Source: Ciona intestinalis (taxonomy: Eukaryota; Chordata; Ascidiacea; Phlebobranchia; Cionidae). From it: a stretch of 64,000 nucleotides of DNA. The notes under the pieces were generated by a model. That model did not search any database. It was not told where the DNA came from and was given only the letters and a program-made list of their open reading frames with translations. A program made the position numbers and the translations under genes. The stretch is from assembly GCF_000224145.3 (NCBI RefSeq), contig NC_020169.2, positions 4,847,555-4,911,554 on the forward strand, given 5' to 3'. This document shows positions 48,201-58,200 of the stretch, in pieces; the stretch's first letter is position 1, and each line of letters starts with the position of its first letter.

Positions 48201-50762
48201 CATCAAAATCTTGAAGGAAAATGAGATACAAAATTGCGCAGGTGTGTTGAGAGGGGAGAAGAAATAAGAGAAAGAGAATTAATATTACTCCATAGAAACA
48301 AATAGAGAAGGGTAAAACGGTGGTATATGAGTGACTGTAAGTGTAGTAATGAACCATATCGTAACAACATATAATAAACTTTTTCTAATTTAAAAGGAAG
48401 TGTGTACACAAGTGTGTGAAGAAGATAAAATAAAAAAAATGGTATGAATTTATTGAAACAAATTAATAAAGAGTAAAACAGTTTAGAATGACTGAATAAA
48501 CCATGTGTAACACATGATAAACTTTTGCGAACTTACAAAAACGTAATTTGAAAACAAGATCAATGGGACAAAACATGATATCTGAGAAATTTCAATAGGA
48601 TTATGTCTTAAGCCTGGGCACAATGTGTTGATTATGCAACAGGACATAATGAAGATTAAGAATTAGTTGTCTAATCCATACAAATGTAGTAATAAACTAA
48701 AATTAAAATAACAAACCTAAATAACTGACAAGTGTTACACAAACAGGATTGGAAAAACAGATATATATCTTGGCATTGTGTCAACACATAGTGTGAACAT
48801 CACACTTATAGTGTGAATAATAACAATGAGAATGTCAAACTAACACAATGACAAGACTGTGACAAGCTGTTAACAGCCTTGATTGTTTATTCAGCCTTAT
48901 TAACAAAGTAACTGTGACTGGTAACACATTATTAATCCATCTTATGCTTGTACACAAATCAATACAAAGCCCCAAGGGTGTCATGTATATAGCGTTATAT
49001 AAGATGTTGTGTACAAAGCATACCTTGATAGTAATATGCTATACAGCCTAACTCATACAATTTCATAAGTTTGCTAAATACTTTCCAACTAAAAAAAATC
49101 CAATTTGTACATAAAATACAAAATAACTAAATGCTAAACTTTTTTATAAAGTATAAAACTTTTTAAATTTAAACAAATACACACCTTGTACTGGTCATTT
49201 CTTGCTTCGGTATCAAGTCTCTTTCTTTCCATTTCCTGTACAGCAGCCTAGTTCATAAAGTAGTTCATTAAGTACAGGATATACACTGTATGCATTATTA
49301 AATAAGTTTACAAACCTCATCTTGCTTTCTTTGTAGTTCATGTTGGGCAACAGCAAGTTTAAGTTTCGACACATCATCTAAAAGTTGTAACTTTTCTGTT
49401 TCAAGATCTGTTTTTGCAGCCAATTCCTAAAAATATTAAAAAGTTTTACAAAATAATTAGATAAATAAGTTATACATAGTTAAGCTTAGGTTTATTTATC
49501 TTGCTCGTGCTATATATCTATGTACAAGTATAGAATTATTGGCCATTTTACTCTAATTAGTACAAACACCAAATATATTACATATATATATATATATTAT
49601 ATATATTATAAATTTTGTCATATTAATAACTAATTATATAGTTTATAAAAATAACCTCTTGAAGCCTGTTATCTGCACCAGAAAGTCTGTGTTTAATTTC
49701 ATTACATTGAGAATTAAGTTCATCCAATTTTTCAGTTTGGACTTCTATCTGATCTGTAAGCACACTCACCTATAACAAGTAAAAAATTATTTTTTTGGAC
49801 CTACATAAAAGAAGTTTTATTGTAAATAAAAAAGTCTACCAATATTTCCAGTAGGTAAATCGATTTAAAAAAGAATAATGAAAATTGTAAAATTCTTATT
49901 GCATGGTCTTTTTACATACATTACACAATATAATACATGACTTAACAGGATAACAGAATCCACACCCAAATGTATAAAAACCTTGTAAGCAGAGTAAGAA
50001 CCTTGTAAGCTCAGTTTTCCAAACTACTAAAGATTCAACTTACATGAAGAGACAAACTTTCATTTTCGCTTATAAGACGTGAAACTTTCTCGGATTCTGT
50101 TTCATTGGACTGATTCTGTAGATAGTAAAAATAAATATTGTCAAAAGAAGTTGTCTCATAATTTGAAAAAAAACTGTAAAATTAAAGTTTTGTAATAAAT
50201 AGGCAGATTCCAGCCAAAAAGTGCTCCCATAATTTTCGCACCTGAATTCTCAATAATTTCCGATAAAACTTTAAAGTATCCAATGAAATAAACTTTAGCA
50301 AAGAGTCGCCAAAACCAATTTTATCGACATCAGACTCGATTGCTTCAACATCCAATGTTGCTTCCACTGCATTACGAAGATCCTCCATCAGCATGGCTAC
50401 TCCTTCAACTCCATTATCAAAGACAGTATTGTCATCATCAAAATCTCCATCACTGTAGGGATCATCTGCTCCATTTGTGTTAACTAAAATGAAGTAAAAG
50501 TTGAAATAGGAATAAAAACATCCTTGCATATATTTTAGTGTCATGCATTATAGTAGGGATTAATAAAAATATTAAATCCATAAGAGTACAGCAGTGTTGA
50601 CACTTGAATTATTTGCGAATTTTAAATGTAACGTTATGTGTTGCTTATGCTTCTGGAAAAATGGTCACCTGAGTTAGTACGATCAATTATCGTATCAAAA
50701 TGTTGAAGAGCATCCTCCAGCATGTCGCTTGCTTCTCTATGCGGGGGATTCATGCTACTCAT
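39297..50762 (-). CDS. PPFIBP1: Liprin-beta (coiled-coil, three SAM domains)
   Basis: Twenty exons on the minus strand: 50669-50762, 50242-50483, 50044-50115, 49656-49769, 49316-49426, 49185-49247, 47243-47336, 46888-46940, 46404-46495, 46101-46164, 45797-45845, 45272-45388, 44498-44636, 44032-44181, 43512-43671, 42812-42974, 42136-42314, 41071-41187, 39829-40017, 39297-39566; 843 residues. N-terminal liprin-beta region (SDMLEDALQHFDTII, MLMEDLRNAVEATLD), coiled coil (about 113-265), then a Ser/Pro linker and RGGLRSTAGPRLAW. SAM1 starts PFARWDTERVCQWM (about 495), SAM2 AVWVARWLDDIGLPQY (about 576), SAM3 LWTNHRVMEWLR (about 658). The end has SGEYVCPI. Liprin-betas partner liprin-alpha at cell cortex and presynaptic sites. 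The final residues may be replaced by an unseen 3' exon; a small coiled-coil exon near 48165-48215 is possible. Confidence 0.93.
40018..41070 (-). other. Liprin-beta intron 18 (about 1 kb)
   Basis: No repeat or nested gene recognised. Contains a pair of similar segments (CTTTTGTTTTAT...GCGTGTTATAA at about 40829-40859 and 40931-40957). Confidence 0.4.
41340..41430 (-). repeat. Dispersed repeat family B, reverse copy
   Basis: On the minus strand reads TAAATCCTAAACCCTATGGC, then ATGCCCTGCTGTAGGACCTC, ATCTACATAGAATATG, as in copies at 57410-57480. Confidence 0.55.
41845..41965 (+). repeat. tRNA-derived SINE copy
   Basis: GAGCGCAAAGCGCGCCTGC, then TATGGGTTCAAGGCTCGTCG (B-box-like GGTTCAAGGC), then TTATTGAGCAAGATATTTAA CGGCAATTACT. 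Shares head and tail with the minus-strand copy at 12816-12930. Confidence 0.6.
42018..42124 (-). mobile_element. MITE family A, copy 9, about 105 bp (internal deletion)
   Basis: TATGTAGTAGGGTGGGAGAA at the left and TTTTCCTACTCTACTATA at the right, with most of the body lost. Abuts liprin-beta exon 17 by only 11 bp. Confidence 0.75.
43101..43378. repeat. Two tandem copies of a 138-bp unit in a liprin-beta intron
   Basis: GGCAGTCGTTAAAACACA, GGGTCGCTACGTAGTATGTA and GGGTTGTAAAAATCGATTTA in the first copy recur about 138 bp later with scattered changes (GACAGTCGTTAAAACGAA, GAGTCGCTATGTAGTATTTA, GGGTTGTAAAAATTGATTTA). Confidence 0.85.
46258..46390 (+). mobile_element. MITE family A, copy 10, left end missing
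   Basis: Body from TTAGCACATAATATCCAAA to CCTCCACCCTACTATA. In the intron between liprin-beta exons 9 and 10. Confidence 0.7.
47010..47215 (+). repeat. Dispersed repeat family B, fuller copy (SINE-like)
   Basis: ACAGGCCACAGGGTTCAATG (B-box-like GGTTCAAT), then GTGTCATTGGCC, GTAGCACCCTGGGTGTCAGG, then the 3' module TATGGCCTAAATCTCAAATT, CATGACCTCACCGACATAA. Same order of segments as 55575-55795. Confidence 0.6.
47337..49184 (-). other. Liprin-beta intron 6 (about 1.85 kb)
   Basis: Holds a family B fragment (48022-48092). A possible unassigned exon at about 48165-48215 (minus) would encode ILMKKLSEMKGKV, coiled-coil-like. Otherwise AT-rich. Confidence 0.4.
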
Positions 50763-51576
50763 AATGCAGAAAGACTGACAAATAAGTTAAAAATAGTCTC
50801 CCTAACAAAGTTAGTTCTCCGCTGTCCAGCAGCGTGGCAAAAGGCCTGTGAAACGGTTCACTCTGTTAGATTTCCTCCTCATAACTAGATAAAGCTACTG
50901 TATTGGTAACACTACATATATATGAAGTCCTTTAGGTATGTTTAATAAGCATCTAATATTCATTCCTCGATCAGGGGAGAGTTCCCGCCGCAACAAAAGA
51001 ACAAATCAAACGTTGTCTGGTTTTCGCCAGTCTTGGCTCGTTTGCAGTGTTTCGACAACATTGTTGACTTTAAAAATTAAAATTGGATTGCACGAACTTT
51101 AATTCATCTATTTAGATAAAAATGCGGATTTTAACAATTTAGTTTTTGAACACTTTCTGTGCTAACTGTATTTATGTAATTTATCTGCTCTCCAGATTTA
51201 AAAGTTTCTGATTTTATGTTCGGAAACACTGAGCCAAGACATTTCTTCCCGATTTCATCACTAATAAACTACTACTAAATATGGATATATTCACAAATAA
51301 AATGCATTTTTTTAATTTCGAACTTCCTTTTGTAAACCAGATGTGTTGAAATATATATAAAACATAAGAGCATTTCGACGTTAATGCTTATGAGCAATGA
51401 ACCATAACCATATCACGTGATAATGTTGACATTTCCGTTGCTAATGGCTACCAAAACAGCGTTTCTTTTATTTCCCGCGTTCTGAATAAGCAATCAGCTA
51501 TAATTTGTACAAAACGAAGCCAAACCGCTCTTGTCAAGAATAAAATTTTTGCCTAATCATTTATACTTAATTTAAA
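50763..51576. promoter_or_regulatory. Shared head-to-head promoter region, liprin-beta (-) and 51577 gene (+)
   Basis: Divergent genes separated by 814 bp. A CGCGTTCTGAATAAGCAATC segment lies at about 51477-51496; no clear TATA box. Inference from gene orientation only. Confidence 0.45.
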
Positions 51577-54500
51577 ATGGAGCTGCGCCACGGTCACGGA
51601 GAAGTGGGATCCGATTTTAATCGACATGACTTAAATCTTACCAGCACGGGAAGAGGACATTATTATTCAAAGGGTTATTACTTTCCACCGTCCAATTTTC
51701 AAGTAAGTACATGGGGTAAGGTAGAAAACTTCTAATCTGTAGACGCAACTTTTATCCTTCTTTCAATATTAATTTCAAAAAAATTTTCAACATTCTTCAT
51801 ATTTGACACAACCCTTAAAAGTAATCGTAGTCTGGAAGCCCCATTTATATGTTTTAACATATTTATATTGTATTGCAGGTATGTGATGTATAATTTAATT
51901 ACAGCTTTAAAAATAGTCACATGCCAGAAATGCCATGCAATTAAGTAGCCTGCTCATTTTTCTTAATTTTGATTCATGTTTGCTTGCGTTTGTTCGTTAC
52001 TATTTTAAATATAACACAACAATCACTACAATATCATTTCAGAGAACAATCAATGATGAGTTGCCTCCCCCACTCACAGCACAGGACAAAGTAACCCCCA
52101 ATGACCAAGTTATAAACCACTATGATACTACCACAGGTACCACACACAACTTTAAACATATAGGGGGTGTGTTGGCCCACCCAAGCTACAAGAAATCACC
52201 AGGTTCATGGAAAGTTCATTACGTCAAAGACAATGTGGAGAAGGTAAAGCGATGGGCAAGCTATCCCACAAAGTAAAGTGTTGTGCCTGAAATTACCACA
52301 AGATAAAAGTTGGTTTTGTCATGATCATGCTGTTTTTATTGTTTTATGTTATTTCTTGTACTTTCTCCTTCTTGTATCAATTATGTTTCAAGCTGTAGCT
52401 AGAATGTCAGTTTAAGAAAATTGAACTTTCAAATATAAGTTATGCAGAATTATTGTTAAGGAAGATAAAATATAAGTGCCATGTTATAGAAAATGACAAA
52501 CAGTAAAATCTTCGCAGAAAGCGATAATACAGACTATAATGGTTTAGCTAGAACTTTAAAATTAAACAGAATAAATGCATATAGAAATCTAAGATGAAGC
52601 AGGAGAAAAATTGTGACCAGGAAGAGAAAAATGAGACTGATGCATAAAAATAAAATTGCACAGTTGTCACAATAGCTAAAGCTATAATTTAAAATATAGT
52701 TATACAGGTCTATTACGCACAGAATATTCAGATCAGAACTTTGGTGGATTTTTGTAGATATATAGGTGCTTAGTACATGATAGGCTACCTACTACTATCC
52801 AGGACATAGGCTACCTACTACTATCCAGGAACAAAATTTCCCTTTGGGCAATTTATTATCTTTAGCTTGATTATGACATCATAAAACATAGTGTATTGTA
52901 AATGAAACAATCGACTATTGAGAAAAAAGGTTGAAAGTTTAAGTTGGTAGTTATATTGAAGAACCATGTTGACCAACCGCACAAGGAGAAACCAGCATGT
53001 AAGGTTATTTATATCAGTGTTTTAAAAGTTTTAGTTGCTGTCATCTATTTGTTAAACCAGTCTATATATATTTACTAAATTTTTCCTTTTAAATTTTTAT
53101 TTTTTAAGAAGGATATTTTGTACCAGTATTTTTATTTAGGATAAACTTCAGTGTAGCCAATACTTGTTATAATAACTTTGGCATAAAGGTGTCAAAATAT
53201 ATCCCAGTTTTATATAAATAGTAGACTTTCTGTATTGTTATTATGTATCAAAAGAACAATAGATGGTAGGCTGTATGAACAATACAGTTTATATTTATAC
53301 AGAATGTTATTCTGTCTTTATTTAACCTGATATGTCTCTTCCAACAACAACAAAGTAAAAAAACGTAACACAGCAAAATTTAACAAAAAGCACTTTCCTA
53401 CCTTACAGTTGAAAGTTAGAGAATGGAGGCGACCGCTTACCATGGGGTTTCAATCTTCAGAAATGAAAGCAAAATACACTGGAGACCGTGGTTTATCTCT
53501 TGACACCAATTTCAAAGCTGGACCTCAACCTTTTAACTTGTCCCAACACCATAAAAGTGGTCCTTCCCAGAAAGTGATAGCAAGCACACAAAACAAAGCC
53601 ATGTCTGCAAAACCTTTCTTTATTCGTGATAAAGGAACACTCAGTTTGAATGATATGTATTTCAGCTCCGCGCAGAAAGCATACCGGTCATTTAAGAGGT
53701 AATTCCAAATTATAATACATTTATGAAATTAGATTCTAAGATTTGTGCAAATTATAATATATTATCTACAAATTACTTCAGCAACATTACCCTCTTCTGA
53801 ATAAAACAATTTCCTAACTGAAAAAGTATCTTGTCATGAAAATGTAGCGTATTTAAACTTGTGTGGCGAGGCAACGGCATTTGTTATAACATAGGTGTTC
53901 TGTTTCATACACCTCATGCCTGTTTTTGAGTTACCACGAATGTCATTTCGTAGGTGATTATATAATTTTGTGTCCACGGCATCCGTGCTCACATGAAAGC
54001 AATAACTTACTTTCAATACAGAGAGGAACTGTTGGATTACCCAAAAAAAGACGCCCCAACATACTGGGAGTGTGAGGAATACCCCAAAGCTTGGGGACAT
54101 GGGTCAAAATTAAACCCCCTACCCAAAGATTCAGTTCCACGAGAGCGCCCACCACTGCGAGACCCAACCTGGTTCCCATCAGCTTCAAAAATTCCACGAC
54201 TTCCCAAACCAATGGTTCCAGTGCCACACCAAGGTAAAAATTTAATCTGTTTGAATCCGACCTGATTTCTTACTAAATATTGGTATTTTCCAATAAATGA
54301 ATATAACGTATTTATTCTCGCACGGCAACAATAGTCGTTATAATATAGCTGTATCAAACACCTTGTGCCCCCTTACACACAAGTAACTATGGGGCTGACA
54401 ATTTAAACAACCAGCTTTTTATTTGCAAAATCACGTGATAAAAATATTAGAAAAGCAAGGCTGCCCTACTGATGGAATATTTGATCATTGATACATATGC

Positions 54501-55031
54501 ATCATTTAAATTTACAATTCTGTTTTATATAATTCCCTTTAATTATTACGGAGCAACTATTGTCACAACACTTAACTGTAGAACAAAACTTTCCTATGAG
54601 TTATGTAAAAATGGCCCTTTGCAACACATTATCTTACTTCAACAAATGTTGCTTTGTAAACCTTCTGTTACTATAGTTAACAATGACATTATCGCAACTA
54701 AATTTTCTTCTTTTACTTCAGGTTTAAACAGACTTTTGTAATACTCTGTAAATTTACTTTTTCATATAATATAGCTTTTTGTGAATCTTTTATAATTTCA
54801 CTTAACATTATCGCAACTAAATTTTACACTTTTTCTCCAGGTTTAAACACATTGGTGGCAGAATCATACAAGAAACCATCTGATGTTAAAGTCAAAGAAA
54901 TTTTCTCATGTCCAGTAAACACGCCATGGGTGATTGCAAAACCAGGTTCGAAAGAGATTATGTCCGTCCCGAAAATGTACAAGACAGAGTACATGACGTA
55001 TGGGGGACAGCGGCCGGTAACTGTCACGTAA
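51577..55031 (+). CDS. Unrecognised 339-residue Pro/Tyr/Lys-rich protein
   Basis: Five exons: 51577-51702, 52043-52243, 53409-53698, 54022-54233, 54841-55031, all phases consistent, start MELRHGHGEVGSDF, end TYGGQRPVTVT. There is no signal peptide, membrane segment or coiled coil. It is basic and low in hydrophobics, with many short P, G, Y, W and K clusters (APTYWECEEYPKAWGHGSK, EWRRPLTMGFQSSEM, YTGDRGLSLDTNF). This style is seen in axonemal microtubule-associated and microtubule-inner proteins of cilia and sperm tails. That is only an inference from composition; I cannot match a named family. It converges on CENP-C with 238 bp between the two stops. An alternative last exon from 54722 would replace the last 63 residues with about six. 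Confidence 0.8.
52244..53408 (+). other. Intron 2 of the 51577 gene (about 1.2 kb)
   Basis: AT-rich; contains one small direct duplication at about 52783-52830 (AGGCTACCTACTACTATCCA twice). No other feature seen. Confidence 0.5.
54686..54852 (+). repeat. Duplicated splice-acceptor segment before the last exon
   Basis: ACATTATCGCAACTAAATTT, a pyrimidine run, then CAGGTTTAAACA occurs at 54686-54730 and again at 54805-54850. The second is the real acceptor; the first would lead into a stop six codons later (54739-54741). Confidence 0.8.
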
Positions 55032-55156
55032 TTGCTACTTTGTGGGGATTAGAAAGAAATTTCAGGCTCAATTTTTGAAACTGTGTTGTATTGTATCTGG
55101 TAAAACAACTAACTTTTCGGGCATCATTAAAACAAGCTTTTATGACTTTAAACGAA

Positions 55157-55162
55157 AATAAA
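55157..55162 (+). terminator. Poly(A) signal of the 51577 gene
   Basis: AATAAA 126 nt after the stop and 108 nt before the CENP-C stop on the other strand. The two transcripts probably come within about 100 bp of each other or overlap at their ends. Confidence 0.55.
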
Positions 55163-55269
55163 CAAGAGTAAAATATAAAAAAACAAAAAATGTGACACTA
55201 AAATTCATTTTTGTACATGGCAGCAAAAATATGTGTGTGTCAATTTGTAAAAACATTTCAATACAAAAA

Positions 55270-58200
55270 TCACTGGTTGGTAGCAACACTATCATCTAAC
55301 TGTCCAAGTGGGTGGCAGTTTTTATAAAGGGAGTAATGCAGAACTGCTTCTTCTACTGGACTTACATTGGTTATACTATACTCGTTCTTTGGAGGAATGT
55401 AGAAATAAGCACCACGTGTGACAACTACTTCTCTGCCACCAAAAGCTACTTCAATAGTGCCAGATAATACGACGCAAGACTGAAAAAAAAAAGATTTTGC
55501 CTTCATATAACATATATAATGAAAATGTGTAAACTTAAAAGCAGGGCCTGTTTATAAGCATTACAACTATCTAGATCAAAGACTTGGAACTGTGACTTGC
55601 ATTTTAACGAAAGGACACCGGGTTCAATACTCAATACTAATAACAAAAGGTGCATCAGTTAGCGGATATTGCTCCAACCCAGTGGCCCATAAAGGGTTGT
55701 AACACCCTATGTCTTGGGGCCAAAGGTCAAATCTGGTCTAAATCGCAGGTCATCGACAAAAATCTCATCCACATATAATAGAAAACCCTAACACCCCTTA
55801 CAAAAATGTATTTGAAACTATAAAAAAACTCACAAGTGTATTGAGTTTCATTCTTGACAACTCTTTCCGCTCCCCAGGCATTATAACCATGGACCCCATT
55901 GAAAAACCTTGGTTTGAGATTCCTTTACTGTGTTTGATTGGATCATTGTCTTGCCATGGCTCACCATTTCCATTGAAATAAATTTCATTTTCCGGGAGAT
56001 GAAAAAATTCTTTGGTGCCTGGATGTAAATATTGTTTATAATCTTATTTACACTATTTATTTAACTAGTTTGCTTTTAATATAAAAAACAAAGTTTTTTG
56101 CTATCATTTTTTTATAATATCAGATTTTTTTATCCTTCCATTTTTGCTATTATATAGCTATTAATAATAAACAACCGAAATTGTTAAAAATGCTAACACC
56201 AAATAAAAATCATAAAAACTACAAAACCTAACGATAAAGTTCCCTATATTGCTTACCCAAAGTTACGATTTTCTTTTTGACAACAATATCGATACTACTG
56301 TTGTTTATATCAAGGGCAGATGTTGTTGTTGTTTGTAACTGATTTGTTGAATTGTAAGTATTGTTGGGTTGTGATGTAAGCTTACTCTCATTATCTAAGA
56401 AATAATTATAAATTTACCACTTTTTCAGATAAGAACTCTAATTTTCTTACTTCTGCTACCAGGCCTAATGTAAATAATCTTATAGCGGTTAATCTGGAAT
56501 GAAATGTAGTACATCTCAGACATTCCCTGATGAAGCCATGCCTGATGGCAGACAAGATGTCGGAAATACACTACATTATATATCAGATGAGCTACTAAAA
56601 GGATATTTAAAAGTTTAATAAATGAATTATTCTATTATATTGTTTACATGAAGTAAACTTACCAATATTTTTGTTTTTATTTTTCTTTACTCTTTTACTT
56701 TTCCTATGAGATGTTTCGCCTGTTTCATTAACCCTTGCATTTTGCTCTGGTAATTCCGGTTCTATTTGTGGTTCTAAACAACAAAATAAAGTGAAATGCA
56801 ATAAATGTACAATATCTTATGTAGGTAGGTGTAAAGTTAGGAGTGCTCGGGGTGACGTGTCTCCCCACTCTTTCCAACATGGACGACATTATAGTTTAGA
56901 ACAACAAATGAAAGCCACATTTGATCCTGATGTTAGGTGTATATGAACAAGCAGAGTAAAAATCTTACCAATAGTTTTCTTTTTCCTTCCCCTTTTGCTT
57001 GGTATTTTTTTGTGAGATGTTTCACTTACATGATCCACCTTTGTATTCTGCTGTGGAATTTCAGGTTCTATTTGCCGCTCTGAACGATATATTAAACATG
57101 AATGAAAAGTCAACAGAACTACCAACTTAGTCAATGAGTGTAGGGGTGATGGGCAACTCTGCCTAAAATCTAAGTTCTCATGGCATGCTTTGGTCTACGA
57201 CCCTACCCATATAAAATAGAAATATGTGTATGCAACGTTGGGTCAAAATGCAAATTTAGCCTAATTCCCAGGTCCTTTGCGGGCTTCGCCATGAGACCTC
57301 AAGTATATAGAATATACGTATGTTACCATTGAATCGCTTGTTTTATATTATAATTTTTTAAAAAGGAAGATTATCATTCACTTTGTTGTTTTGTTGTAAC
57401 TAAATATTTAGGGTAATGGAACAATCCTGGCCTAAATCCTAGAACCTATTGTATGCCATGCAGTGGGACCTGACCCACATAGAGTAGAAATTGTATGACA
57501 TGCAGTGGGTCCTCACCCACATAGAGTAGAAATATTCACCATGTTCAGTTGTATGTTCTGCTTGTTCCACCACATCATCATAATTATCAACAGATGCAAT
57601 ATTTTCATTTTCACTTTCTTCTATATTAGAAAAATTATATTAGAATATTTTAACTAGATAGAATACAAGATTACCGTTTCCAACCAGACATTTTAAAACG
57701 GAATTAACTCTTATACAATTTTTGATTTTTTGCTGGTATGCCACTATAAGTATACAACATTAACCCTAATTAAAATGTCAAGGTTACTATATATAAAGTA
57801 CTCAGTCGTCTCAGCGTTAATGTATGTAGTTAATGTTTAAATACCCCATACACTGTGACCTTAAATATTAAAAAATAAGTTAACAAAAGTAAAACTTGCC
57901 ACTCAAATAAGATAATACATGAGATTTGTTTCTTTTCTTTAATGTTTGTAAATCCTCTGGTTCAGAAACTTCATTGTTTTCCATTCCTGTTAAAAGTTTA
58001 ATATTTTATCAGACATTAAATTACTTGAATATTGTACATGGCCCTGTTTCATTAGCGTTAGTGTTTTTTGTTNNNNNNNNNNNNNNNNNNNNNNNNNNNN
58101 NNNNNNNNNNNNNNNNNNNNNNTATATTTAAATTAATACCACGTTGTACTATTTAAATTAATACCACGTTGTATATTGCACAAAATGTTACAAATTGCAA

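Noticed and set aside
56527-56566. Hammerhead-ribozyme-like core: CTGATGA ... GAAA
   Set aside because: The 29 bases between the two boxes do not pair next to them as stem II requires; they form two unrelated small hairpins.
57926-58156. Open frame spanning the N gap near 58073-58122
   Set aside because: Continuity depends on unknown bases; the minus-strand CENP-C exon 57900-57986 explains the coding signal.
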